Positions 43,862-51,850 of a DNA stretch of 64,000 nucleotides are shown in pieces. A model generated the notes under the pieces. The model worked only from the letters and a program-made list of their open reading frames with translations. It was not told the DNA's origin and did not search any database. Position numbers and translations under genes: made by a program. This DNA is from Lientehia hominis (GTDB lineage: Bacteria; Bacillota; Clostridia; Lachnospirales; Lachnospiraceae): the NCBI RefSeq assembly GCF_021044755.1, contig NZ_JAJNOR010000008.1, positions 47,691-111,690 of the forward strand, in the 5' to 3' direction. Numbering within the stretch: the stretch's first letter is position 1; every line of letters starts with the position of its first letter.

Positions 43862-43915
43862 GCTCCGTGTATATGGTCAGATAAATTAAAGGGCAGCGGA
43901 GCCTTTTCTCTTTGT
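43862..43915 (+). terminator. Weak terminator-like hairpin
   Basis: GCTCCG and CGGAGC pair across a loop of about 30 bases, followed by TTTTCTCTTT. It may be a leftover of the chemotaxis genes. Confidence 0.35.
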
Positions 43916-44029
43916 CGTATATTTTTTCTCAACCTGTAAAAATCATAGGTCATATCAGGATTCCCCCAAATAGAAGTATACCTTTGAATACCTCTCAAAC
44001 AAACTTATCTTAACGAATCAAAGGAGGCA

Positions 44030-44270
44030 GGAGAAAGTCCGCTTCCATCCAGGCGAGTCGCTGGCAGCCGTAACCAGCATCTTTGCGGCCTTTAGTCGGT
44101 CTTTTCCAACTGACATGGATAAATCGATATTTTTCCATGTCAGATTCCAATAAAAACCTGCATGAAATTCGGTTTTTACCTCCCTGCGGCCGGAAAGATC
44201 CTGCTAACGCCCCTGCGGCGCTCCCCTTACGATGGAATCGGATCGTTCCTCCTGCTCCTCTTTCCGCACC
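44030..44270 (+). repeat. Degenerate third copy of the dispersed repeat
   Basis: Shares short blocks with copy A in the same order: TCGCTGGC, GAAATTCGGT..TTACCTCCCT, CCCTGCGGCGCTCCCCTT and GGAATCG-ATCGTTC. It is heavily diverged. It contains a perfect 10-bp hairpin CTGACATGGA/TCCATGTCAG at 44110-44143. It stands in opposite orientation to copy B next door, giving a local inverted pair. Confidence 0.5.
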
Positions 44271-44351
44271 GAAATAACCTCCAGTTTGTTTTGAAAGCCA
44301 TTGAGGCGGCCACGGAGGCCCGCCGCCGTAAGGCGTGCGGGCCCTGTGGAT

Positions 44352-44690
44352 ATCCGATCCTTTTCTGGAATCAGGAATATAGTGCATGTCTGAAACGGTG
44401 CGGCAGACAGGAAACCGGCGGAACGATTCCGGGCCGGCCTAAAGGAGAGCGCCGCAGGGCAGCGGCCGGTGTTCCCCAGGCGGAGGGAGGCAGAAACGGA
44501 AAATCCGATTCCGTTTCTGAGCGAACAGGAGACGGGAAATCATAAAGATTTCCTGTCGACATGTGAGCGGTACTGCCAAAGCGGGGGATAAAGCGGCCCC
44601 TGCATCGCCAGCGAACCGAAATCGTGACGGTCCGGAACTTCTGCCGGTGCTGAACCAGAATTTGATCGGAGCTAACTATAAATGATTCCA
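44352..44690 (-). repeat. Dispersed 330-bp repeat, copy B
   Basis: The inverted counterpart of copy A at 33862-34190. Its ends, TTTTCTGGAATCA on the left and CTTTTTGGAATCA read inward from the right, form 13-bp imperfect terminal inverted repeats. The internal CAGAAACGG palindrome is kept. One extra G in the GCGGGGGATAAA stretch shifts the frame relative to copy A, arguing against a conserved protein. No clear target-site duplication is seen. Confidence 0.8.
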
Positions 44691-44761
44691 AAAAGTATTT
44701 TGTATCATGATTAACAGAATATCTTTGAACTTCATGGCTTTTGCATCCTTTTAAAAAGCTC

Positions 44762-44796
44762 TTGACAAAACAAACTGTTATGATTATAATTACAGT
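44762..44796 (+). promoter_or_regulatory. Consensus promoter and operator of the redox operon
   Basis: TTGACA (44762-44767), 17 bases, TATAAT (44785-44790) is a full consensus promoter. An inverted repeat ACTGT-N13-ACAGT (44774-44796) spans the -10, a position for repression. The Rrf2 regulator encoded in the same operon is the obvious candidate (inference). Confidence 0.85.
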
Positions 44797-44841
44797 AATA
44801 ACTGAGACAGAAAATAGAACAGTTTATAACCGGAGGTGTAT

Positions 44842-45468
44842 ATGAAACTGAAACGACTTATCAGCGGTGCTGCAGTAATCCTCATGATCACCAGCTCAGG
44901 AATGTTTGCCGGCTGCGGTGCGAAGCGTGCGGAACCGGAGACGGCTAAAGAGGAAACACGATCTACCGAAGAAAAAGGGACAGAAGCTTCTGAATCTTCG
45001 GAAGAAGAGACGGCAGAAGCGTCTCCTTTATTCGGAAGCTTTACCTCAGAGACTCTGGATGGAGAAGCGGTGGATCAGGAGATATTTTCTGGGGCAGATC
45101 TGACTATGGTGAATATCTGGGGAACCTTTTGCGGGCCGTGCATCAGTGAGATGCCCGACTTGGGAGAAATAAGTGAAGAGTACAAGGACAAAGGGGTCCA
45201 GGTGATCGGAATCGTCAGTGATGTGGTAGAAGCAAAGGACGAGACGGCTTTGGAGATCGTGAACACAACGGGAGCGGATTACACGCATATCGTTGTATCG
45301 AAGGATCTGTATCTGGGCTATTTACAAGAGGTGCAGGTTGTGCCCACTACCGTATTTGTGGATAAGGAGGGCAAACAGGTAGGCTCCGCTCAATATGGGG
45401 CGAAGAGCAAGGAGAAATGGGAAGAGGCTATAAACGAATTGCTGGAGCAGGTGAAAGATGAAAGATAA
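44842..45468 (+). CDS. TlpA/ResA-like thioredoxin lipoprotein
   Basis: A 208-residue membrane-anchored thiol-disulfide protein. The lipobox is FAGC (about Cys25), followed by a Glu/Ser/Thr-rich linker of about 40 residues and a thioredoxin fold with NIWGTFCGPCISEMP (CGPC) and the cis-Pro stretch VQVVPTTVFVD. ATG 44842 follows GGAGG by five bases. It acts outside the membrane, presumably reducing or protecting surface thiols with electrons from the membrane ferredoxin two genes on (inference). It overlaps the next gene by 11 bases. Confidence 0.92.
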   Translation: MKLKRLISGAAVILMITSSGMFAGCGAKRAEPETAKEETRSTEEKGTEASESSEEETAEASPLFGSFTSETLDGEAVDQEIFSGADLTMVNIWGTFCGPCISEMPDLGEISEEYKDKGVQVIGIVSDVVEAKDETALEIVNTTGADYTHIVVSKDLYLGYLQEVQVVPTTVFVDKEGKQVGSAQYGAKSKEKWEEAINELLEQVKDER

Positions 45469-45604
45469 AAAGGTTATCTGGATCAGAAGGGTTCTGATAG
45501 CGGCAGCGGTGGGATTCCTGATATTCGGCATCAGCAGAGGCGAAGCGGGAACCGTACTGAAAAAAGCAGTGAATATATGTTTGGAGTGTATAGGAATTGG
45601 CTGA
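45458..45604 (+). CDS. CD1871A-type CXXC mini-protein
   Basis: A 48-residue protein overlapping the 3' end of the TlpA gene and the start of the next gene. It has one membrane helix (RRVLIAAAVGFLIFGI, about residues 10-25) and ends in AVNICLECIGIG, the CXXC tail of the CD1871A family known from Clostridial TlpA-ferredoxin clusters. The start ATG 45458 has GGAGCAGGTGAAAG upstream. Its role is unknown; placement between an external thiol protein and a membrane Fe-S protein points to electron or thiol relay. Confidence 0.88.
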   Translation: MKDKKVIWIRRVLIAAAVGFLIFGISRGEAGTVLKKAVNICLECIGIG

Positions 45605-46499
45605 ACTTTTAAAACGAATGAAAAAAAGGGCGAGACTCTGGGTGCAGGTTGGATTTTCTGCCCTTACTAATGGATACCTGCTGGGCTTTGTAAAGGGAAA
45701 GATCTTTACGGGGCCGACGAAAGCCGTATGTGTTCCGGGACTTAACTGTTACTCCTGTCCCGGGGCGTTGGGCTCCTGCCCCATCGGTTCTCTGCAGGCG
45801 GTGCTGGGCAGCAGAAATTACAGATTTTCCTTTTACGTGATTGGGTTTCTCATGCTGATCGGCTCCCTGGCAGGGCGGTTCGTGTGCGGGTGGCTTTGCC
45901 CGTTCGGACTTATTCAGGATCTGCTTTATAAAATTCCTTTTATAAAGAAACGGAAAAATCTGCCCGGACACAAGGTGCTGGTCTGGATGAAGTATGTGAT
46001 ACTGGCGGTCTTTGTCATAATCCTTCCTCTGTTCGCGGTGGACATCGTCGGACAGGGAAGTCCCTGGTTTTGTCAGTATATCTGTCCCAGCGGGACACTT
46101 ACGGGAGGAATCCCCCTGGTGCTGCTCAATGAGCCGCTCCGGGGCGCCATCGGCTGGCTGTTCCATTGGAAAATGGCTGTACTGCTGCTCATGATTTTCC
46201 TGTCTGTTATCGTATACAGGCCCTTCTGTAAATATATATGTCCTCTGGGCGCCATATACAGCCTGTTTAATCCGATTGCGCTGTACCGGTACCAGGTGGA
46301 CCCGGAAAAGTGCACAAGATGCGGCAAATGCCAAAAAGCCTGTAAAATGGATATTCGAGTATGGGAAACACCGAACAGCCGGGAATGTATCCGGTGCGGG
46401 GACTGCCTGAAAAGCTGCCCCCATGGAGCAATCTGCAGCGGCATGGGAAAGAAGAAGGAAACTACCATAGTAAAGGACGGACGACAGAATGACGAGTGA
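45597..46499 (+). CDS. NapH/NosR-like membrane 4Fe-4S protein
   Basis: A 300-residue polytopic protein with about five helices. Membrane-edge motifs FVCGWLCPFGLIQDLLYKIP and FCKYICPLGAIYS, an N-terminal CYSCPGALGSCPIG, and two C-terminal ferredoxin motifs (CTRCGKCQKACK, CIRCGDCLKSCP) match NapH/MauN-type electron carriers. The start is TTG 45597, with TTGGAG 10 bases upstream; ATG 45618 lacks a site. It is likely to pass electrons from cytoplasmic donors to the external TlpA-like protein (inference). Confidence 0.9.
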   Translation: MAELLKRMKKRARLWVQVGFSALTNGYLLGFVKGKIFTGPTKAVCVPGLNCYSCPGALGSCPIGSLQAVLGSRNYRFSFYVIGFLMLIGSLAGRFVCGWLCPFGLIQDLLYKIPFIKKRKNLPGHKVLVWMKYVILAVFVIILPLFAVDIVGQGSPWFCQYICPSGTLTGGIPLVLLNEPLRGAIGWLFHWKMAVLLLMIFLSVIVYRPFCKYICPLGAIYSLFNPIALYRYQVDPEKCTRCGKCQKACKMDIRVWETPNSRECIRCGDCLKSCPHGAICSGMGKKKETTIVKDGRQNDE

Positions 46500-46911
46500 A
46501 TTTTCAATTGCAGTACATGCCCTGGTATATTTAAATCATAAGGGAGCTACTCTGGCCAGCGAGGCCCTGGCAGTGAATGTGTGCACTAATCCGGCGCGCA
46601 TCAGGAAAGTCATGGCAAAAATGAAGAAAAAAGGCCTGGTGGGGACAAAAGAGGGGCTGAACGGAGGCTATTACATGGTGCGGAAAGCGGAGGAGGTAAA
46701 CCTCCGCCAGATATGCGAGGCTCTGGAGGCAGATATGGTGAAAGCCTCCTGGCGGTCCGGGAGTCTGGACATGGACTGTCTGGTCGCATCCGGCATGGCC
46801 GGGATCATGGATGGAATATACGGGGAACTGAATGAGCTCTGTAAAAAAAGGCTGGAAAACATGACCATTCAGGATATTGACGATCAGATTTTTAAAGGGA
46901 ATGGAAAATGA
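46489..46911 (+). CDS. Rrf2-family transcriptional regulator
   Basis: A 140-residue Rrf2 winged-helix regulator (SIAVHALVYLNH, CTNPARIRKVMAKMKKKGLV, GLNGGYYMVRKAEEVNL). The clustered three-cysteine pattern of IscR/NsrR is absent; its four cysteines are scattered, as in YwnA/CymR-like or thiol-sensing members. It overlaps the ferredoxin gene by 11 bases and may repress the operon through the inverted repeat at the promoter. Confidence 0.9.
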   Translation: MTSEFSIAVHALVYLNHKGATLASEALAVNVCTNPARIRKVMAKMKKKGLVGTKEGLNGGYYMVRKAEEVNLRQICEALEADMVKASWRSGSLDMDCLVASGMAGIMDGIYGELNELCKKRLENMTIQDIDDQIFKGNGK

Positions 46912-46936
46912 TCAGAGCTGGAAAGGAGTAAACAGG

Positions 46937-48301
46937 ATGGAACGATATAATGCGATAATCATCGGATTTGGTAAAGGGGGAAAAACACTGGCGGCCAAGC
47001 TGGGAGCTCAGGGGAAAAGGGTTGCCATGATCGAGAAGGATCCGGATATGTATGGAGGAACCTGTATCAACGTCGGATGTATTCCGTCGAAATCTTTGGT
47101 GAGGAGTTCTGGAATTGCTGCGCTCCATCCTGAGAAAAGCTTTGAGGAAAAAGCACGGGAATATAAGGATGCAGTCGAAGAGAAGAGACGTCTTACGGCT
47201 GCGCTCCGCGGAAAGAATTTTTCGAAGCTTGATGATATGGAAAATGTTACGGTATATAATGGAACCGCCTCCTTTATCTCCAATACAGTTGTATCGGTAA
47301 AGACAGAGAATAAAACCTTCTCACTGGAAGGAGAAAAAATATTTATAAATACCGGCGGGACACCGGTGATCCCTCCCATTGAGGGACTTGAGGGAAATCC
47401 GTATGTGTATACCAGCGCCGGCCTGATGGATCTGGATACCCTTCCAGAGCGTCTGGTCATCATCGGGGGCGGATACATAGGCTTGGAATTCGCGTCCATG
47501 TATTCCGGCTTCGGTACAAAGGTCACGATCCTGCAGGATGGGAAAACCTTTCTGAAGAGGGAAGACAGGGATGTGGCGGAAGCGATCCGTTCTATACTGG
47601 AAGAACGGGGAGTGGCATTCAGGCTGGGAGCCAAGATACAAAAGGTGGAAGCAAAGGAAGGCTATGCGGAGACGAGCATTTTGTGGGAAGGGGAAGAAGT
47701 GCTCCTCCAGTCTCAGGCGGTGCTGGCGGCGACTGGAAGGAAGCCCAATACAGAAGACCTTGACGCAGAGAACGCGGGGGTCAGGTTAGACGCCCGCGGC
47801 GCTGTCATCGTAGATGACAAGCTGAAGACCAGCGCTCCAAATATCTGGGCGATGGGAGATGCAACAGGCGGTCTCCAGTTTACCTATGTATCACTGGATG
47901 ACTTCAGAATCGTATGGTCCCAGATGAATGGGGGAGATTACACACGGGCAGACAGAAAAAATGTGCCATACAGTGTATTCATTACCCCGTCCTTTTCACG
48001 GGTGGGACTGAATGAGGAAGAAGCAAGGGCGGCAGGATATCAGGTAAAGATTCTGAAGATGCCGGCGGCGGCGATTCCGAAAGCTCAGGTATTAAAGAAC
48101 CCTAAGGGACTTCTGAAAGCCGTTATCGATGAAAAGACGAACCGAATCCTGGGAGCGATGCTGCTCTGTGAAGAGTCTTATGAGATAATCAATACCGTAA
48201 AGCTGGCAATGGATCTGGAAGCTGATTGCCGGATGCTGGGCAGACAGATCTATACACATCCTACCATGAGTGAAGCATTTAATGATCTGTTCGGTCAGTA
48301 A
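46937..48301 (+). CDS. RclA-like FAD/NAD(P) disulfide oxidoreductase
   Basis: A 454-residue flavoprotein of the RclA/mercuric-reductase branch. FAD motif IIGFGKGGKTLAAKLG (diverged from GxGxxG), redox disulfide GGTCINVGCIPSK, NAD motif IIGGGYIGLEFAS, WAMGDATGG and a C-terminal HPTMSEAFNDL. RclA relatives protect against hypochlorous acid and copper. AAAGGAG precedes ATG 46937. It closes the redox operon and probably reduces a small oxidant or a thiol partner in the cytoplasm. Confidence 0.9.
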   Translation: MERYNAIIIGFGKGGKTLAAKLGAQGKRVAMIEKDPDMYGGTCINVGCIPSKSLVRSSGIAALHPEKSFEEKAREYKDAVEEKRRLTAALRGKNFSKLDDMENVTVYNGTASFISNTVVSVKTENKTFSLEGEKIFINTGGTPVIPPIEGLEGNPYVYTSAGLMDLDTLPERLVIIGGGYIGLEFASMYSGFGTKVTILQDGKTFLKREDRDVAEAIRSILEERGVAFRLGAKIQKVEAKEGYAETSILWEGEEVLLQSQAVLAATGRKPNTEDLDAENAGVRLDARGAVIVDDKLKTSAPNIWAMGDATGGLQFTYVSLDDFRIVWSQMNGGDYTRADRKNVPYSVFITPSFSRVGLNEEEARAAGYQVKILKMPAAAIPKAQVLKNPKGLLKAVIDEKTNRILGAMLLCEESYEIINTVKLAMDLEADCRMLGRQIYTHPTMSEAFNDLFGQ

Positions 48302-48342
48302 AGGGTACTATAACTTGACAAAAAGGCAGTCTGCCGTTTAAG

Positions 48343-48380
48343 GAGACGTCCCGCTCACGGAATGGGCGGGGCGTCTTTAT
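48343..48380 (+). terminator. Terminator of the redox operon
   Basis: GACGTCCCGCTC pairs with GGGCGGGGCGTC (two G-U pairs) across a 9-base loop, followed by CTTTAT. The stem overlaps the 3' end of the convergent acetyltransferase gene. Confidence 0.65.
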
Positions 48381-48984
48381 CCTGCAGGTAATCAAGCTCC
48401 TTCCCTTTCCAATAAATGGCGTCTTCTTCCGTGACGGGACGCAGGACCCGGCATGGATTCCCGGCAGCGATCACATTTGGCGGGATGTCTTTTGTGACGA
48501 TGCTTCCGGAACCGATTATCGAGTTTTCTCCAATGGTGACGCCCGGATTAAGGGTCGCGCCTCCTCCAATCCATACGTTGTCCCCGATGGTTATGGGGCG
48601 GCCATACTCCAATCCGGTATTTCTTACGGACGCGTCGACGGGATGAGCGGCGGTATAGATACCAACCCTGGGCCCGATGAGAACATGATTTCCGATGGTC
48701 ACAGGGCACACATCGATGATGATGCAGTCGCAATTGATATACAGATGGTCTCCTGCGAGAATCTGCTTTCCATAGTCACAGCGAAAGGGGGGTTCCACGT
48801 GGAAGCCCTTGCCGATTTTCCCAAAAAGCTCGCGGATGATGGCATCCTGTTTTTCCGTATCGTATTCTGTCATATGATTAAAGGCGGTCAGAAGCCGTTT
48901 GCACCGGATGTAATCTTTTGTAAGTTCTTCATCGGCAGTCATATGATATAGCCTGCCGGACAACATGCGTTCTTTAGGGATCAT
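48355..48984 (-). CDS. Maltose/galactoside O-acetyltransferase family protein
   Basis: A 209-residue left-handed beta-helix acetyltransferase that moves acetyl from acetyl-CoA to a sugar or related acceptor. The N-terminal Mac domain starts with ERMLSGRLYHMTADEEL; hexapeptide repeats include IIDVCPVTIGNHVLIGP with TAAHPVD (catalytic His) and WIGGGATLNPGVTIGENSIIGSGS. An AAAGGTATATTC site precedes the ATG on the minus strand. Monocistronic; acceptor unknown. Confidence 0.93.
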   Translation of the reverse strand: MIPKERMLSGRLYHMTADEELTKDYIRCKRLLTAFNHMTEYDTEKQDAIIRELFGKIGKGFHVEPPFRCDYGKQILAGDHLYINCDCIIIDVCPVTIGNHVLIGPRVGIYTAAHPVDASVRNTGLEYGRPITIGDNVWIGGGATLNPGVTIGENSIIGSGSIVTKDIPPNVIAAGNPCRVLRPVTEEDAIYWKGKELDYLQDKDAPPIP

Positions 48985-49265
48985 GAATATACCTTTCCTG
49001 CCAGACAGTCTGATATTCTGGTCTCAGAGATATAAATATAATGAAATGTATTTGCCACGAAGAGTATTGTAACAAAAGGACGGGCAGGTGTAAAGGCTCC
49101 GGCAGTGGGAAATTCCTTTTACATTTGAAGAACTTGAAAATATTTCCAGTATGCAGTATGATAAAAACGCGGCCAGTTTTCTTTGTCAAAATAAAGTGAT
49201 AAAGGGACAAAGCTTGCGTTGATATTATATTGACACTTGTATTAGAGGAAAAGAGGAGTGAAGCT

Positions 49266-49559
49266 ATGGCAAGAAAAAAAGTTCAGGCAGCGGAGAAGAC
49301 AGAAACAAGAGCGGCGGAGGCAAAAAATCCTGCTGTGAGAAAGCCCGTGAAGAGAACGGAAATGAAGACGAGTGTCTCGGTACAGTACATGGGAAAGGAT
49401 ATTTCTGATAAGGAAATGGTCGCTTTGATCAAAAAGGACTGGACAGCTAAGAAGCATAAGGTCAGCGAGATCAAGACGATGGAGCTGTACGTTAAGGTCG
49501 AAGAAAATATGGTATATTATGTCATCAACGGTGAAGAGACCGGAAGCGTGGCAATCTGA
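49266..49559 (+). CDS. DUF6465-like small protein
   Basis: A 97-residue basic protein. An Ala/Lys/Glu-rich N-terminal tail (about 35 residues) precedes a compact domain (SVSVQYMGKDISDKEMVALI...ELYVKVEENMVYYVINGE). It resembles the DUF6465 family of Lachnospiraceae, function unknown; the tail could bind nucleic acid. ATG 49266 has GAGGAG upstream; the longer frame start is unsupported. The gap before it (48985-49265) shows no gene. Confidence 0.78.
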   Translation: MARKKVQAAEKTETRAAEAKNPAVRKPVKRTEMKTSVSVQYMGKDISDKEMVALIKKDWTAKKHKVSEIKTMELYVKVEENMVYYVINGEETGSVAI

Positions 49560-49671
49560 TTTCAGGACGGAAGTCCGTTTCCCGGTGTTGAAAAAAGGCG
49601 TTTTTTGTTGTATAATGATGGAACTGCAGCTAAAAGAGAAAACGAGAAGCACAGGACCGAGAGGATAATAT

Positions 49672-51033
49672 ATGAAAAAAAACGCAGGAAACAGGATTCG
49701 CCGTATGTGTCTGTTCCTTTCCGTTATGATTGCGGCAGCCGGCGCGCTGTCTTCTTCGGCCGCTGGTGACGATCTGCAGCGTGCTGGGGATAAGGTGGAA
49801 AGTGCCGAGGAGCAGGCAAAGGATCTGAAAGAAGCCGGAGAACGCCTGGAAAGCTATCTGGAAGAACTGAACACGCAGCTGGACCAGCTGACCTCCGATA
49901 TGGAGGAGCTGGCGAAACAGAAGGAAGAGCTGAACGGCCGCCTGACCATTACGGAGGAGGAGCTGGAGGAAGCGAAGGCAACGGAGTCCAGGCAGTATGA
50001 GGATATGAAAAAGCGGATCCAATATATGTATGAAAACCGGGACGCCGGCTTTGTGGGATTGATATTTTCCGAAGAAAGCCTGTCCGGAATCATGAATAAG
50101 GCAGAATATGCCATGGACATGGCCGGATATGACAGAAGAATGCTGACAGAATATAAAGAGACAAAGGAGCTGGTGGCTCAAAAGGAACATGACCTTTTGG
50201 AGGAGCAGGACGCTTTGGAGCAGGTTGTGCGGGATACAGAACAGAAGAGGAACGAAGTTCTCGCAGCCATCGGAGAGACGGCTGAGAAGATGGAAGCCTG
50301 TGCAGGAAATCTGGAGGATGCCGAGGGACAGCTGGCGCAGTACCGGTCGGAGCTGCAGCAGAAGGAACTGGAGGCGGAGAATCAGATGGCGGAGCTCACA
50401 GACAACGGGACTCAGGTCGCGGACGGCGGCTCCGGCAGCGGAAATAACGGGATGGGAGGAAATGAGAACGGCGGCGGGAGTACGGCGGCGGCCGACAAAC
50501 CCAGCGGCGGAAACGGGAGTACGGATACTCCGGTAAAGCCGTCCGACTCCCCCACAGAGGCGCCTGCCCAGAAGCCTACGGAAGCGCCCACCCAGGCACC
50601 AACGGAGGCGCCGACAGAGGCTCCCACAGAAGCACCAACGGAAGCGCCCACTCAGGCGCCTGACGGCGGAGAGGATGAGATCGATTATTCCCAATATACG
50701 GATTTGGAACTGATGGCTGCCATGATCTACCGTGAGGCCAATATGGAGCCATGGAAAGGCAAGGTAGCAGTGGGGAATGTCATCATGAACCGAATCCGAA
50801 GCAGCCGGTATCCCAATACCATGCTGGGTGTACTCTCTCAGCCCTACCAGTTCAGCCCCTGGGGATATCCGAAGTATATCAATGCCCTAAAAAACGGGGT
50901 GAACGCAACCTGCAGGCAGGCGGCGGAGGCAGCCATGAACGGGACGGAAAACTATATCGGGGACCTTCTCCACTTCCGTACCATAGCTCCCGGATATGAG
51001 GGAATCACAATTGGCGGCCATGTTTTTTATTAA
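49672..51033 (+). CDS. Secreted coiled-coil cell-wall hydrolase (SleB-type domain)
   Basis: A 453-residue exported protein. A signal peptide (cleavage near SSSAAG, residues 25-28) is followed by a long coiled coil (about residues 35-245), a Gly/Asn then Pro/Thr linker with about nine TEAP/TQAP-type units (roughly 250-340), and a C-terminal SleB/hydrolase_2 domain (MAAMIYREANMEPWKGKVAV, NVIMNRI, QFSPW). The coiled coil resembles FtsEX-activated hydrolases such as PcsB/EnvC; the catalytic domain is that of spore cortex lytic enzymes. Possibly a division or sporulation wall hydrolase. Confidence 0.9.
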   Translation: MKKNAGNRIRRMCLFLSVMIAAAGALSSSAAGDDLQRAGDKVESAEEQAKDLKEAGERLESYLEELNTQLDQLTSDMEELAKQKEELNGRLTITEEELEEAKATESRQYEDMKKRIQYMYENRDAGFVGLIFSEESLSGIMNKAEYAMDMAGYDRRMLTEYKETKELVAQKEHDLLEEQDALEQVVRDTEQKRNEVLAAIGETAEKMEACAGNLEDAEGQLAQYRSELQQKELEAENQMAELTDNGTQVADGGSGSGNNGMGGNENGGGSTAAADKPSGGNGSTDTPVKPSDSPTEAPAQKPTEAPTQAPTEAPTEAPTEAPTEAPTQAPDGGEDEIDYSQYTDLELMAAMIYREANMEPWKGKVAVGNVIMNRIRSSRYPNTMLGVLSQPYQFSPWGYPKYINALKNGVNATCRQAAEAAMNGTENYIGDLLHFRTIAPGYEGITIGGHVFY

Positions 51034-51058
51034 AAGAATAACGGCATAGAGTTATTTC

Positions 51059-51092
51059 CAAAAACGGCGTAGTTTAGGCTATGCCGTTTTTG
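51059..51092 (+). terminator. Terminator of the SleB-type gene
   Basis: AAAAACGGCGTAG pairs with CTATGCCGTTTTT (one G-U) over a TTTAGG loop. A second partial complement, ACGGCATAG, lies just upstream at 51041-51049. Confidence 0.88.
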
Positions 51093-51113
51093 CATTTCAC
51101 GAGGAGGAAATCT

Positions 51114-51836
51114 ATGAACTGGGAACCTTGGACGGGCTGTTACAAAGTGAGCGACGGCTGTGCAAACTGCTATTTTTATGGGCCGAACGCAAAACGCTAT
51201 GGTCAGAGCACGATAAAAAAGACAGATAAATTTGATTGGCCCATGAGGAAAAACGCAAAAGGGGAATACAACATTAAAGGAAATAAGATTCTTGCCACTT
51301 GCTTTGCCACCGACTTTTTTCTTCCTGAAGCGGACGAATGGAGGAAAGAAGTCTGGGCTTTCATCAAGGAAAGAACAGACATTGATTTTTTGATCCTGAC
51401 AAAGCGCATCGATCGTTTTCCTGTGTCACTTCCGTCAGATTGGGGGGCAGGATACGACAATGTGAATATTGGATGTACGGTCGAAAACCAAAGTACGGCG
51501 GATCATCGGCTTCCCCTGTTTTTATCCTATCCGATAAAACGGCGTTTCATCGCCTGTGCGCCGCTTTTAGAGGCGATAGACCTGACGCCATATCTTCATG
51601 GGGCGGACCATGTTACCGTTGGCGGAGAAACAGGGAGGGAAGCCCGTGAATGTGATTATGAATGGGTGCTTAACATCCGTGAACAATGTATAAATGCAAA
51701 TGTTACATTCTGGTTTAAAAGTACAGGAACCTTTTTTAAACGTGACGGAGCAGTGGAAAAGATCAATCCATTTAAGCAGTCCAGTACGGCGAAAGAGCTT
51801 GGCATCGATATTTTAAATGGAAAACGGTTGTTTTGA
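51114..51836 (+). CDS. DUF5131 (phage Gp37/Gp68-like) protein
   Basis: A roughly 240-residue protein of the DUF5131 family, first named in phages. Near the N-terminus it has a radical-SAM-like cysteine pattern, TGCYKVSDGCANCY, and later VGGETGREARECDY and FWFKSTGTFF. Radical SAM-like chemistry has been suggested for this family, but the substrate is unknown. GAGGAGGAAA precedes ATG 51114. The AraC-type gene starts 14 bases after its stop, so the two form an operon. Confidence 0.85.
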   Translation: MNWEPWTGCYKVSDGCANCYFYGPNAKRYGQSTIKKTDKFDWPMRKNAKGEYNIKGNKILATCFATDFFLPEADEWRKEVWAFIKERTDIDFLILTKRIDRFPVSLPSDWGAGYDNVNIGCTVENQSTADHRLPLFLSYPIKRRFIACAPLLEAIDLTPYLHGADHVTVGGETGREARECDYEWVLNIREQCINANVTFWFKSTGTFFKRDGAVEKINPFKQSSTAKELGIDILNGKRLF

Positions 51837-51850
51837 CAGAATGGGGACAT

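Noticed and set aside
50570..50665. Short tandem repeats resembling a CRISPR or VNTR
   Set aside because: The period matches TEAP/TQAP codons of a Pro/Thr linker inside a real gene; there are no spacers.
49630..50694. Minus-strand frame of 354 codons
   Set aside because: It mirrors the coiled-coil and Pro/Thr repeats of the SleB-type gene; the Leu/Arg-rich translation is an artefact.
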